64,000 nt of DNA, taken from positions 5,206,435 to 5,270,434 of the forward strand of contig NC_080541.1 in the NCBI RefSeq assembly GCF_028640845.1, written 5' to 3'. Under the pieces are notes generated by a model. That model was given only the letters and a program-made list of their open reading frames with translations. It made no database searches and was not told the origin of the DNA. Positions within the stretch are counted from its first letter, which is position 1; the number at the start of each line of letters is the position of its first letter. A program made the position numbers and the translations under genes. The stretch is from Ahaetulla prasina (taxonomy: Eukaryota > Chordata > Lepidosauria > Squamata > Colubridae). This document shows, in pieces, positions 31,360 through 42,035 of this stretch.

Positions 31360-32184
31360 TAAAAACTAAGGGAGGTATTATGTATGGGACACAGTTCTGA
31401 GATTTTTTTGAATACATTCTTGACATTCAGAATAAACTATTGCGCATCTCAGATTTGATTGAACAATGAATGAAATAGTTTTGAGGACATAATAAAGGAT
31501 GTTTGAAATGATACCATTACACTTTGGGGACTTAAATTCGTAGCCCTTTCTCTGGGGTACTAATTGTCATTTTCTGCTTTGTTTTGCTTTTCTGTTTCAA
31601 TTAAAGCACAAATTTATTATTGTTTAAAAAGTCAAAGCAGGTCAAAGGAGGCTAAAGTTAGTTAAACGTGGCCCAGCTTCAGAGCTGCATTATAAATGCA
31701 TTACGATATCAAAGCTTGTAAAGATTCTGCGATTGGAATGATAACATGAATGCAGATAGACTGAACTGTCCTTATCAGCTGCCTGAGATATATTTAGCAT
31801 TTCGTGGCCTTTTACAGTCTTCCTAATCTAATATTTACACCACGGTGCATATCTCATGTTTGACGGATACTTATAGGCAGAAAACCTGAGAGTTTCCACT
31901 CACCCATCGTAAAATATTCTAGTGTCAAACCTCTTTATCAATGTATACTTTCCGGAGATGGATTTACATAAGTAAAATATTCTCCTATCAAATCTTCCAT
32001 CAATGTAAATTTTCTCGAGATGGATTTATAGAGATATAAACCCTACTTCCAGTGATTGAACTATTTCGGGAATATCTTATTTAAAACGTCTCGCCTTTCG
32101 CTTTTCAAGCTGCTGGAGCGTTAGCGGGAAGGACCATGGGCAAGGGAGGGGAAAGTTGGAGAGATGGCACGGCGATTATTAGAA
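31360..32184. other. Unassigned intronic sequence
   Basis: Over 800 bp without repeats, a rare quiet stretch here. It contains a local near-duplication: gtaaaatattctagtgtcaa at 31909 and gtaaaatattctcctatcaa at 31972, about 63 bp apart. No exon supported. Confidence 0.5.
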
Positions 32185-32267
32185 CACCAGAACACAGAAA
32201 AATAGAGTTAGAAGGGTTCTTGGAGGTCTCCTAGTCCGAGCCCCTGCTCAAGTAGGAGACCTTATAC

Positions 32268-33110
32268 CAGTGATGGCTAACCTTTTTGCCATTGCGTGCC
32301 AGGAGTGTATGTTTGTGCGTGTGCCCGCTCCCATAATTCTATGCTCCCCGTCCCCATGCATGCATATGCCCCCCCCCCCCCCGCTCCTGGCACGTGATGG
32401 CCTGGTAGGCCCGTTGTTGTGTCTGCGCCCCCCGAGCCGGGCCTCCTGCCAGAAAGTGACTTGGAAAGTGAGGGGGAAGGGCCACCAGAACTTGCCTCGG
32501 GAGCACCGGCTTCCCTGGCTCAGCTCCAAGAGTCAGAGGCAGGCCAGGTGGAGGAGATAACGAGGCCTCCGTCCCCTGATTCTTCCCCCCCCAGGCCACG
32601 CCTCCAGACCTGGCTGATGGCAATCAGGCCTGGCTGGACCCTAGGTTTCGTAGGCAGGAGAGGAGGGGTGGGTCAGGCCTAGGAAGTGCTGAGTCATGGA
32701 GCCACACCCCACAGGATATAAAAGGCAGCGAGAGCTGCTGTGTCTCTTCGTAACAGGTAAATCCACTGATTAACTAAGAGCTGAAGTTTGTTCCTGGGTG
32801 ACTCACCAGCGTCGTGGATGATAACAGAGGCACTTGGCAGACGCTGGCTATTCTGCTGCCAGAGCTGATAATGCCGGCTAATTAAGCCATTACTCGGACG
32901 GAGGCGAAGGAGGACAGAACACCCATTTTTCTCTCTCACCAGGCTCCAGAGCCTTTCTAGGAGTCTGGGGAGGGCGAAAATGGCCTTCCTCATCCTTGGA
33001 GGCTGGAAATGGCACGTTTGCCAACTTCTGGTTTCACCTGAGCTCGCATGCCCACCAATATGGTTATGCGTACCACCTGTGGCACACGTGCCATAGGTTT
33101 GCCAGCACGG
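32268..33110. mobile_element. hAT element, 843 bp, with LTR inside
   Basis: Left end CAGTGATGGCTAACC, right end GGTTTGCCAGCACGG (diverged), flanked by a perfect 8-bp duplication CCTTATAC (32260-32267 and 33111-33118) in CR1. Of its length, 512 bp is the solo LTR plus its duplication. Confidence 0.92.
32415..32921 (+). mobile_element. Solo LTR, family C (507 bp), inside hAT
   Basis: TGTTGTGTCTGCG ... GAGGACAGAACA with flanks CCCGT (32410-32414) and CCCAT (32922-32926); the one difference is a CpG-type change. The related hAT at 53545 keeps the empty site (ggcccgtttttctctctca). Shares the GTGCTGAGTCATGGAGCC module with family A, but has a different TATA context (GGATATAAAAGGC). Confidence 0.92.
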
Positions 33111-33542
33111 CCTTATACCATTTTAGACAAATGGTTGTCCAGTCTCTTTTTGAAAGCTTTCAGTGATGGAGCACCCACAACTTTTGAAGGCAAGTTGTTC
33201 TATTGCTTGATTGCTCTCACCGTTAGGAAATTTATTCTTAATTCTAAATTGCTTCTCTCCTTGGATAGTATCTATCTATTCTTTCTTTCTTGCCTTTTGG
33301 TGCTTTGGCAAATAATTTGACCTCCTTCTCTTTGTAGGAGCCACTCAAATATTGGAACACTGCTATCGTGACTCCCCTAATCCTTCTTTTCTTTAGACTA
33401 GACATACCCAATTTCTGTAATCATTCTTCCAGCTCCCTATTTATTTTTGTTGCTTTTCCCTACACTCTTTCCAGAGTCTCAACATCAGTTTTGTATTGTG
33501 ATGAACAGAACTGGATGTAGTATTCCAGGTGTGGTCTTACTA

Positions 33543-33926
33543 ACAATGCCAGGGTTCCCACGGATACCCTAATTAAATCATGACTCTTGAGCCAAGCTTC
33601 AAAAGAAATCCAGTTATTTATTAGGAGAGTCATATCGGCACTTTTCCAAGTGAAACCAGCTCTTACCCTACATAATTTATGCTCCAATTAGGATCCTGTT
33701 TCCATCCTCACCCCCAGGGTGTGTCATCAATCACATTCACCCCCAGAGCAATTTCACAGGTTGTGGAGGTCACTCCCCTCTGGCTGCTGTGGGCAACCCT
33801 GGGAGACAGCCTTGAGAGAGATATGTCTGGAATGTCTTTGGCTGCTCTGCCATTTCGCTGGTTTCCCATCCCCCCCCGGCCTATGGCAACTCGAGAGCAG
33901 GCCAGGGATACTTTGCGAGTTGACAT
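33543..33926 (-). mobile_element. LTR-like insertion in CR1
   Basis: On the minus strand it starts TGTCAACTCGCAAAG and ends AACCCTGGCA, with a polyadenylation-like AATAAA near 33621. It interrupts CR1 between ggtcttactaa and gatttgtaaagcc. A clean target duplication was not found. Confidence 0.5.
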
Positions 33927-34317
33927 ACGATTTGTAAAGCCATACTAGAACATCATGTGATCTTGATTCGATCCCTCTATTAATACAGCCTGAGATTGCA
34001 TTGGCTTTTTTTTGGGTTTACAATAGCCTTTGTCATGTTAATGTCGGTTAGTTTGTAGTGACAATATTGCTTATTTCATTGCTGACTGTTGTTCTCCTGA
34101 ACTCTGTAGGAATGACTCAGAGGGAATATGGGTGAAAGGTTGGGACCGAGAATAAGGTTGCTTACAGCCGCAATGGAGTGAATGCGAATCCTGTTTAAAG
34201 CTCTGGTTCTCAACTTGCAAATTCAGAAGGATATCTTTATTAACCGATCTCACAAATGAAGGAGGATAATGCTGTGGCATTTAAAAGTCTTATCAAATCC
34301 ACCCATCCATCCATCAG

Positions 34318-34940
34318 AATAGAGCTGGAAGGGACACTGGAGGTCTTCTAGTCCAGCTCCCTGCTCAAGCAGGAGACCCTATACCCGTGATGGCAAAGCT
34401 ACGACACGCGTGCCCAAAGTGGCATGTGGAGCCATGTCACCCGGCACGCGCAGCATCGCCTGTTCCTCTTCCGGGTTTCTGCGTGAAAATCAGCTGGCCC
34501 TTTTGCAGGCGGCAGTGCCGAAAACTGGAAGAACTGGTCTTCCGTTTTCCTGCGTGAGCATGCGCACTGGCCAGCTGATCGTCATGTGTGCATGCACACT
34601 GGAAACCTGGAATAGTAGCTGGCTGAAACCGGAAATTCAATAGCTGAAACCGGAAGATCATTTTTAGGCACGCGCATGCACCCTGGGCAGTTTCTCTTCC
34701 GGTTTGCGACCCTGGAGCACCCACAACCTCTGGAGGCAGGTTTTATCACTTTTTCATTGTCTTCACTGTTAGGAAGTTTCTCTTAAATTCCAGGTTGCTT
34801 CTCTCCTTGATTAGTTTTCATCCATGGTTTCTTTTTCCTGCCTTCTGGTGCTTTGGAGAATAGGTTGACCCCGCCTCTTTTTTGTGGCAGCCCCTCAAAT
34901 ACTGGAAGACTGCTGTCATGTCACCCCTAGTCCTATCAAA
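34318..34940 (-). mobile_element. CR1 LINE with an internal hAT-like replacement
   Basis: CR1 ends at the left (gagctggaagggacactgga) and continues from gagcacccacaacctctgga at 34712. Between 34387 and 34711 lies a GC-rich piece starting CGTGATGGCAAAGC, similar to hAT ends. The CR1 segment normally present at this point is missing. Confidence 0.75.
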
Positions 34941-34989
34941 TTGATGAGAACTTCTTCAATAAACCAATTGGCTAAGAGACACGTTTGGG

Positions 34990-35540
34990 TAGAATAGAAT
35001 AGAATAGAATAGAATAGAATAGAATAGAATAGAATAGAATAGAATAGAATTTTATTGGCCAAGTGTGATTGGACACACAAGGAATTTGTCTTGGTGCATC
35101 TGCTCTCAGTGTACATAAAAGAAAAGATACGTTCATCAAGGTACAACATTTACAACACAAATGATGGTCAATAAATCAATATAAATCATAAGTATTGCCA
35201 GCAACAAGTTATAGTCATACAGTCATAAGTGGAAAGAGATTGGTGATGGGAACTATGAGAAGATTAATAGTAATGCAGATTCAGTAAATAGTTTGACAGT
35301 GTTGAGGGAATTATTTGTTTAGCAGAGTGATGGCCTTCGGGAAAAAACTGTTCTTGTGTCTAGTTGTTCTGGTGTGCAGTGCTCTATAGCGTCGTTTTGA
35401 GGGTAGGAGTTGAAACAGTTTATGTCCAGGTTGCGAGGGGTCTGTAAATATTTTCACGGCCCTCTTCTTGATTCGTGCAGTATACAGGTCCTCAATGGAA
35501 GGCAGGTTGGTAGCAATTATTTTTAGGGTAGCAATTATTT
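34990..35540 (-). mobile_element. AATAG-tailed LINE 3' fragment
   Basis: AATAG array (34990-35049), 3' UTR and ORF end, to caggttggtagcaattattt, where a 16-bp piece is tandemly repeated (agcaattatttttaggg). 5'-truncated. Confidence 0.9.
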
Positions 35541-36229
35541 TTAGGGTAGGCTTGCTTATTGTGAACCTGGGGCTCCTAAATCCAGAGGTCCCAACAAGAA
35601 TGTCTAAAACGATGCCTTGAAAACCTTGTAGCTACAAAAACACTTTGAACGGTTCCACTTCAAGGGCAAAACTATGGTTTGGAGGTCTGAAAAGAGACCG
35701 TTTTGCGCGGTGTGGAAATGATTCAAATAAGCTTTGTTTTGACCGTTTCCCAAAGTGCTTGAGTGGGCCCATTTTGTGCTCAGGTCAACAGATTTGCCCG
35801 CACAACAAGGCGTTTGACAGCATTAGCGTGAGCCGTGACTTTTAGCATGAAGAATATTTCAGGATAAAATGTTTTATGCACTTTGTTTCTAAGCTTGTCC
35901 AACCTGCAGGTTGTTAGACGATACCTAAATGTCTTCGCTAGGTGGGAGGGTTAACGGCCAGAAGTTATGGGGCGGGGAGGGGGGGTGTTGAAGAAAAACT
36001 GAGAAGCTGAGATTGATGACCTCTGCGGTTTAATAGGGCTAATGTAGAAATTTGAAACGTATCCCTGTGCTTCAATTCAGTGCTAAAATGACCTACTCCC
36101 AAGGAATCATGCCAAAAGAATCATTACCAAACTCTATTATAGATTGAATTTATAATTCGTTGGCCTGATTTGCCAACTGCCCCATCTTCTTGGAATTGGA
36201 TCCTTATTTCTGCCCTCATCTTTTATACA
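35541..36229. other. Unassigned intronic sequence
   Basis: No repeat terminus, splice-flanked exon or long frame supported. Confidence 0.5.
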
Positions 36230-36560
36230 TTTATTTATTCTACGTATTAAGGAAATTTATATGGTTTCCGAACTTGCTTGCGGTGACTCCAGGCAGCTTA
36301 CCAAGATTAAAAAACCCGGTACAAAGATCAATAACCTTCCCACCTCCTCCTGATGGTAACAACTAGACCACTTTCTTGTAGGCGCCATCCTCCTCTGGGG
36401 TCTTCAGGGCTTTGTGAAAGAGTTCAAAGTGGGGGGCAGTCTTATCTCTGTAGGAATGATGTGGTGGGAGGGAGCCACCACAGAGAAGGCCCTTCTTCTA
36501 GGTCCCATCAGATGGACCTCCTTAAGAAAGGGGACCCATAACACCTCCTGCCTCTCTTCT
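36230..36560 (-). mobile_element. Old L2-like LINE 3' fragment
   Basis: Plus strand shows atttatttattctacgtatt, then ggcagcttaccaagattaaa and later gagccaccacagagaaggcc, matching in order the 3' part of the L2-like family (compare 51080-51120, cccccacagagaaggccct). Heavily diverged. Confidence 0.5.
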
Positions 36561-37196
36561 CTTATAAAATATGTGGCAGTTAAGAAGCAAAAAGAAAATC
36601 GTTTTCCAAAACTGATACCAGCTTCAGTGTAAATGAAACTCTCCATTGGTTTTGAGAAGGGACTTGCCATGCCTTCGATCATCTGGCAACAGCTTGTCCA
36701 ATAATTCTGGGTATTGGGTCTGAGATCACCATTCAGGCAATTTCATTGACAGCCCTGCGTCATGACACATGTCTGGTTGGGATACACTAAGATGCCTTTG
36801 AGGGTTTCTTGGGCGAAGAAAGGAACGGAATGTGCCTCTCTAATCTTTCCACTATATTGCAAGCAGAATACGCAATACAGGGTCTGAAATCTTAATCAGA
36901 TCTTATTCACGAATAATGAGCATTTGTTTGATGAGAGCGCGGATAAGGGAAGAGTTTGGCCCAGGAGGGCCTTCGCGATGCTTCATAAACATCTGTCAAA
37001 TGGAAATCAATTTCAAAACAAACCTGTCTGCAAAAACAAAACCACTAAAGCACATTGAGATGTTTGATCGTTGCATTATCCCAAAAGATTTTCGTAGCAA
37101 AATTATTTTGTAGTATATCATCAGTTCTGTTTTTGACAAACTGTCCTTATCCTTATCAGCTTTGTCCTTCTTGGTTTAGATTTAAACTTATTGGCC
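36561..37196. other. Unassigned intronic sequence
   Basis: Nothing recognisable; average composition. Confidence 0.45.
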
Positions 37197-37201
37197 TAAG
37201 G

Positions 37202-37726
37202 TGTTCTGTCCCACCCCCCTCGCCTCCATCCGAGCGATGGCTTAATTAGCCGGCACTATCAGCTCTGGCAGCAGAATAGCGAGCGTCTGCCAAGTTTCTC
37301 TGTTATCTCCCTCGATGCCGATGAGTCACCCAGGAACAAACAGTACTTCAGCTCTTAGTTAATCAGTTGATTTGCCTGCTACGAAGAGGCACAGCAGTTC
37401 TTGCTGCCTTTATATCCTGTGGGGTGTGTCTCCCTGACTCAGCACTTCCTAGGCCTGCCCCATCCCTGCTTCTGTTGTTCCCTCCTTTCCTGCCTACGAA
37501 ACCTAGGGTCCAGCCAGGCCTGATTGCCATCAGCTGGGTCTGGAGGCGTGGCCTGGGGGGGAAAGAGTCAGGGGACCTCATTATCTCTTCCACTTGGCTT
37601 GCCTGTGGCTCCTGGAGCTGAGCCAGGGAAGCCGGTGCTCCCGAGGTAAGTCCTGACGGCCCTTCCCCCTCACTTTCCAAGTCACTTTTTGGCAGGAAGC
37701 CCGGCTCGGGGGGCGCAGACACAACA
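37202..37726 (-). mobile_element. Solo LTR, family C (525 bp)
   Basis: TGTTCTGTCCCACCC ... GCAGACACAACA with a perfect 5-bp duplication TAAGG (37197-37201 and 37727-37731). Full-length relative of 32415-32921 in opposite orientation, ending about 400 bp before the exon at 38119. Confidence 0.93.
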
Positions 37727-37734
37727 TAAGGTTA

Positions 37735-38070
37735 ACATGGTTCACCTGACTGGATGGAGGGGAATAAAAGTTTTTATCCTCCTTGCAGACAGCTGGTCAC
37801 TTGCATCCTTTTTGAGAGATTCGTTGAGGCCACTTGGAGGTGTAACTGCATTGTGTGGCCATCTGTGTCCTCGTGGCCTCAACGACTCTCTCTGAAACGA
37901 TGCAAATGACCAGCTTCTCTGCAAGGAGGATCAATCCTTCCATTCCACACCATCCAGTCGGAGCAGAAGAAGCTTCTCGGATGAGAACCGAAATGTCTTC
38001 AAAGAAAAAACAAGAAACTCCAGTTCTCTCTTGAAAAAAGTACTTTTGGGACTCTGTCTGAATCATTGAG
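37735..38070 (+). mobile_element. Inverted-repeat element with hammerhead-like core
   Basis: Inner palindrome: atcctccttgcagacagctg near 37777 pairs with agcttctctgcaaggaggat near 37912, and gttgaggccacttgg pairs loosely with cctcaacgactc. The right part carries gaagaagcttctcggatgag and ccgaaatgtcttcaaag, the degraded core described for the element at 41257. Confidence 0.6.
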
Positions 38071-38118
38071 GTGCTGACTGTATTCGTTCATCTCTCGTTC
38101 TCTCTTTCTCTCTCATAG

Positions 38119-38193
38119 CAAGAACGACTCCAGCTCGACCGGCTGAAGAATCAACTTTCTGATGCCATTCAACGATATGGAACGATACAGAAG
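38119..38193 (+). CDS. TSNARE1: TSNARE1-like coding exon (linker helix)
   Basis: A 75-nt, 25-codon phase-0 exon. A long pyrimidine tract ending in catag precedes it and AAG|gtaaga follows. It encodes RLQLDRLKNQLSDAIQRY plus short flanks. This aligns in pattern with the syntaxin-7/12 segment after the Habc bundle, where an R-x-Q-K-(D/E)-R-L stretch is followed by an amphipathic helix ending in a V/IQ. It joins in frame to the 91-nt exon upstream and the 57-nt exon downstream. The acceptor's pyrimidine tract is CT-rich, and (TTTC)n arrays start about 45 bp after the donor. The exon shows no in-frame stop. TSNARE1 is the best fit; another STX7/12-like gene is possible. Confidence 0.85.
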
Positions 38194-38236
38194 GTAAGAG
38201 AGGCAGGGAAGGACTCTGGAATTGAGAGAAGTCATT

Positions 38237-38239
38237 GCC

Positions 38240-38300
<61 letters not shown>

Positions 38301-38395
38301 TCTCTCTCTTTCTCTCTCTCTCTTTCTCCCTCTCCTTCCTTTCCTTCTTTCCTTCCTTCCTTCCTTCCTTCTCTCTCTCTTTTTTATTTCAGTTA
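38237..38395 (+). repeat. (TTTC)n,(TC)n,(TTCC)n microsatellite
   Basis: Starts 44 bp after the donor of the 38119-38193 exon; about 14 TTTC units, then TC and TTCC runs. Confidence 0.95.
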
Positions 38396-38497
38396 TACTA
38401 TTTCAAAACTGGAAATGCTGCATTGTACAGTTAGAGGCCAGCTTCAAAATATCTTCCTCCTGTTCATTGCTGGTTTAATTTAATTTTTTTTATTTCA

Positions 38498-38580
38498 TTT
38501 CCTTCCTTCCTTCCTTCCTTCCTTCCTTCCTTCCTTCCTTCCTTCCTTCCTTCTCTTCCTCCTTCCCTTTCTTTCTTTCC

Positions 38581-38611
<31 letters not shown>

Positions 38612-38759
38612 TTCCTTCCTTCCTTCCTTCCTCGCTCCCCTTTCTTTCTTCCTTCCTTCCTTCTTTCTTTCTTTCTCCTCCTTCTTTCTTCTTCCTCCTC
38701 CTCCTCCTCTCTCTTTCTTTCTTCCTTCAGTATTCTTCCTTCCTTCCTCGCTCCCTTCC

Positions 38760-38802
<43 letters not shown>

Positions 38803-38965
38803 CTCTTTCTTTCTTTCTTTTTCTATCCCTCCCTCCCTCCCTTTTTTCTTTCTTCTTCCTCCCTTGCTCCTTCCTTCCTTCCTTCCTTCCTTCCTTCCTT
38901 CCTTCCTTCCTTCCTTCCTTCCTTCCTTCCTTCCTCGCTCCCTACTTCTCTTTCCTTCTTTCGTG
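38498..38965 (+). repeat. (TTCC)n/(TTTC)n microsatellite block
   Basis: Alternating TTCC and TTTC runs with repeated ttcctcgctccc spacers (near 38630, 38740 and 38930), showing block duplication. Open frames on the purine strand are artefacts. Confidence 0.95.
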
Positions 38966-39729
38966 CTTGCTGGCTTTCTCTTCCATTCCAAGAGACAGTT
39001 CAGACTGTCCCAGGCATGTGACAGCCCAATTTCAACCAGCAAAAACAACTTTTTTGTTCCACGCATGCTGTTTCTACAGCAACCCCTGTGATTTCCCATC
39101 CTTATACTTGCGATCTGTTTCAACCCGTCCAAAGGATCCTTTGTGAATGGTGTGGTGATGTCAGGGGCTGGGATGGAGTGTGCAAATTGGCACTTTCTCA
39201 CCCTTAACGGCTGTCAGCTGTTTTTTTCAGTGCTGAATTTGATCTGGAAACCAGGTTTTTTGAAATCGAAATGTCCACAGCTTTCTTAAATGCCTATCCT
39301 TTCAAAGCTATCCCATCATCTGATTTGCTCCCCCCTCATTTTGCTCCCCAAAATGAGTCATCCTCCTCTTTTAACGACCCCATAATCCCTTGCGGGGTGG
39401 AGTCTGGGCAACTGAATGGAGATAGCAGAGTGTCTGAATGGCCGGATGCCTTTCCTGTTGCCAGTGCGGAGTTTTGTTCAACTAATATATTCTCATTGTG
39501 CCCAGAGAGAGAAACATCTGCCTCTACCTAGGATGGAACTCATATCCTCCTGATTGTCAGGCAAGAGCTCCAACTCTAGGTCACCGCACTACTCCAAGGA
39601 GCAAAATGAGTATTGTAAACTAACGCTAAGGCATCCCCATGCTATCCTGATTAATGATAGTGTTGCTGCTGTTGTGTTCCTATTATTATTCCTATACCGT
39701 TGACATTATTGTTATTTCTCGATTGGCAG
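38966..39729. other. Intron sequence before the 39730 exon
   Basis: Unique-looking sequence. Around 39400-39480 it has higher GC but no splice-flanked frame. It ends in the T-rich acceptor tract of the exon. Confidence 0.5.
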
Positions 39730-39786
39730 AAAATTGCAGAGAAGTCCAAGGCTCTGTTCCCAGTAGGTCAGAGGAGTAAAAAGCAG
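39730..39786 (+). CDS. TSNARE1: TSNARE1-like coding exon (linker, next exon)
   Basis: A 57-nt, 19-codon phase-0 exon with acceptor ttggcag and donor CAG|gtaagc. It encodes KIAEKSKALFPVGQRSKKQ, a basic linker that continues the helix of the 38119 exon (QK|KIAEK). In STX7/12 the equivalent position reads as a charged EREKE-type stretch before the SNARE motif; the A-L-x-P-x-x-QR pattern here is as I recall for TSNARE1. The intron between these two exons is 1,536 bp and is largely microsatellite. The SNARE motif and transmembrane exons should lie 3' of here; none could be recognised before 64000. Confidence 0.82.
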
Positions 39787-40201
39787 GTAAGCCTAGTTTT
39801 ATTCAAGGGGAACGATTTTTTTCAAGCTTTGGGGTCAAACCATGAATTTCCTTCTCGATTCTGTTCTACAAAGTTTTCTGTGATTCAAAATGTTTGGGTT
39901 TCTTTTGTTCTTTCGTCCCTCTGAAGGGATTCATCAACCTTTACTCATAATTCTCCCCAGATCAGTGCCTGAAATATTAGAGATTCTAAATCTTCATATG
40001 ATACTAAATAAACTGGAGATACATTAGTAGAACAGAAGCATTTGCGTGCTTTCGAACTGCTAAGTGGGCAGGAGCTGGGACAAGGAGCGGGAACTCACCC
40101 CGTCTCATGGCTGGGTCTCAAACACAGATTGACAGCTTTCCTGCTTACAAGCTCAAAGTCTTTAACGGCTGAACCATTGTGCAACTGGATATTAGTTAGA
40201 A

Positions 40202-40600
40202 GCATTCTATTCTGTTCTGTTCTGTTTTGTTCTGTTCCATTCCGTTACGTTCCACTCTCCTCTATTATTCTGTTCTACATTGTGGTATGTTGTTCTGTTC
40301 TGTTCTACATTCTGTTTTGTTTTGTTCTGTTCTGTTTTGTTCCACTCCACTCTACTCAATCATTCTATTATGTTCTTTTCTGTTCTATGTTGTAGTCTCT
40401 TTTGTTCTGTTCTGTTCTGTTCTGTTCTGTTCTGTTCCTCTACTCTACTCTACTCTACTCTACTCTACTCTACTCTACTCTACTCTACTCTACTCTACTC
40501 TACTCTACTCTACTCTGTTACAGTTATTACTCTACCCTACCCTACCCTACCCTACTCTGTTCTGTTCTGTTCTGTTCTGTTCTATTCTATTCTATTCTTC
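40202..40600 (+). repeat. Pentanucleotide array (TTCTG/CTACT/CTACC)
   Basis: Reverse-complement form of the AACAG/AGTAG family: TTCTG runs, a pure (CTACT)n at 40438-40515, (CTACC)n at about 40533-40552, then TTCTG and TTCTA. Unlike the others, no LINE 3' end is attached. Confidence 0.93.
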
Positions 40601-40689
40601 TCGGACTTCTATGGCTATCTTTTTCATGAGATGACTAGATTTCCTTATAAAAATCCATTAAAAAGCATAGTTTATAGTTTTAGCCCTGT

Positions 40690-40905
40690 TTTACAACATT
40701 TTTGTCATGGCTGTCACGGTAGTTTTTATGTGAATCATGTGGTCTTTAAGCAAATCTTGCTTCCCCCGTTGACTTTGCTTGTGGGGAGCTGGGTGGGAAA
40801 CTCACAAATGGTGATCGCCTGACCTTGGATCAGAGTAACTGTCATGGCAAGGTGTCCAAATTTTGATAATGTGGTCATGGGGATGCAATATGTATCATGT
40901 AGGAC
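40690..40905. mobile_element. Tigger-like element fragment
   Basis: Contains gtcatggctgtcacggtag, ttgactttgcttgtggggag and aattttgataatgtggtcat, colinear with the family at 9488-10329. Termini eroded. Confidence 0.5.
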
Positions 40906-41026
40906 AGCGTTCCTACCCGAAGAGTCTTCGAAGAAAATCCGAAAGTCCAGTTGCCTCTTGAAAAAGCACCTTTGGGATTAGTTGGTTCATCTTTTGGGAC
41001 CCAAGAGAAGACAGCAAGCCATAAGA

Positions 41027-41149
41027 CAGGGGTCTCCAACCTTGGTCCCTTTAAGATTTGTGGACTTCAACTCCCAGAGCAAAGCTGGCTGAGGGACTCT
41101 GGGAGTTGAAGTCCACAAGTCTTAAAGGGACCAAGGTTGGAGACCCCTG
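41027..41149. mobile_element. Palindromic hAT MITE, 123 bp
   Basis: CAGGGGTCTCCAACCTTGG at one end, its complement at the other, and a near-complete inverted arm (gtggacttcaactcccagag / ctctgggagttgaagtccac). Perfect 8-bp duplication CCATAAGA (41019-41026 and 41150-41157). Confidence 0.96.
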
Positions 41150-41347
41150 CCATAAGAGACAGGCAAGGAGACCATGGAGTTCCTCATCATCTAGATCACG
41201 GTTGGGAAAAGACAGTCCTTCAAATAACCTGGTGTCAGGCCATGTAGGGGTTTAAAGTCTATGGAGATTCTCCATCATCCAGGTCATGGTTGTCCCAAAG
41301 GTGCTTTTTCAAGAGGCATCTGGACTTTCGGGTTTTGCTTTGAAAAT

Positions 41348-41378
41348 GTTTCACTTCTTATCCAAGAAGCTTCTTCAG
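41348..41378 (-). other. Hammerhead-ribozyme-like core (left arm)
   Basis: On the minus strand: CTGAAGA, a stem AGCTTCTT...AAGAAG(T), then GAAAC. This is the C-U-G-A-N-G-A / stem II / G-A-A-A layout of a hammerhead. The right arm at 42220-42250 has the same stem but a mutated AAAAC. Self-cleavage is not shown; inference from layout only. Confidence 0.4.
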
Positions 41379-41777
41379 CTCTGACTGGTTGGTGAGGGAT
41401 TTATTTTATATTCCTTGCAGACAGAGCTGGTCATTTGCATTCTTTTAGAGCGTCATTGAGGCCGCTTGGAGGTTGATCTGTGTCCTCAGGGTCACTTGAG
41501 TAACGCAAATGTGTGTGGAGCCTTCTTGGAATTACTGAAAAGACTGTTGTGCCCTGTTTCCCCGAAAATAAGACATCCCCGGATAATAAACCCAATCGGG
41601 CTTTTGAGCGCATGCATTAAAATAACACACACCCCCCCACGAAAATAAGCCCTCCCCAAAAAAAATATTTAAACACAGAGCTGGAAATCAGGTAAGATGG
41701 CAAGAGGAGCCCCCTGTTGCTCCACGCACCCCAAAATAATAAAACCTCCCCCAAAATAAGGTCAAGCATTTATTTTG

Positions 41778-42035
41778 GGGCCGGGATAGCTCAGGCTGTT
41801 AGAAGCCTGTTATTAGAACACAGCAGCCTGCAATTACTGCAGGTTCAAGCCCGGCCCAAGGTTGACTCAGCCTTCCATCCTTTATAAGGTAGGTAAAATG
41901 AGGACCCAGATTGTTGGGGGGGCAATAAGTTGACTTTGTAAAAAATATACAAATAGAATGAGACTATTGCCTTATACACTGTAAGCCGCCCTGAGTCTTC
42001 AGAGAAGGGCGGGATATAAATGTAAACAAACAAAC
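41778..42035 (+). mobile_element. tRNA-headed SINE, second subtype
   Basis: Head gatagctcaggctgttagaa, cacagcagcctgcaattact, short deletion in the B-box region (ttcaagcccggcccaagg), tail CGCCCTGAGTCTTCAGAGAA then gggatataaatgtaaacaaa. Confidence 0.9.

Larger units (their letters stand above)
32185..34040 (-). mobile_element. CR1 LINE host of nested insertions
   Basis: CR1 pieces: 32185-32267, 33111-33541 and 33927-34040, in minus orientation. Read together they cover the 3' end through the region of ggtgtggtcttactaa and tgatcttgattcgatccctc. Interrupted by the hAT at 32268 and an LTR-like piece at 33543. Confidence 0.88.
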
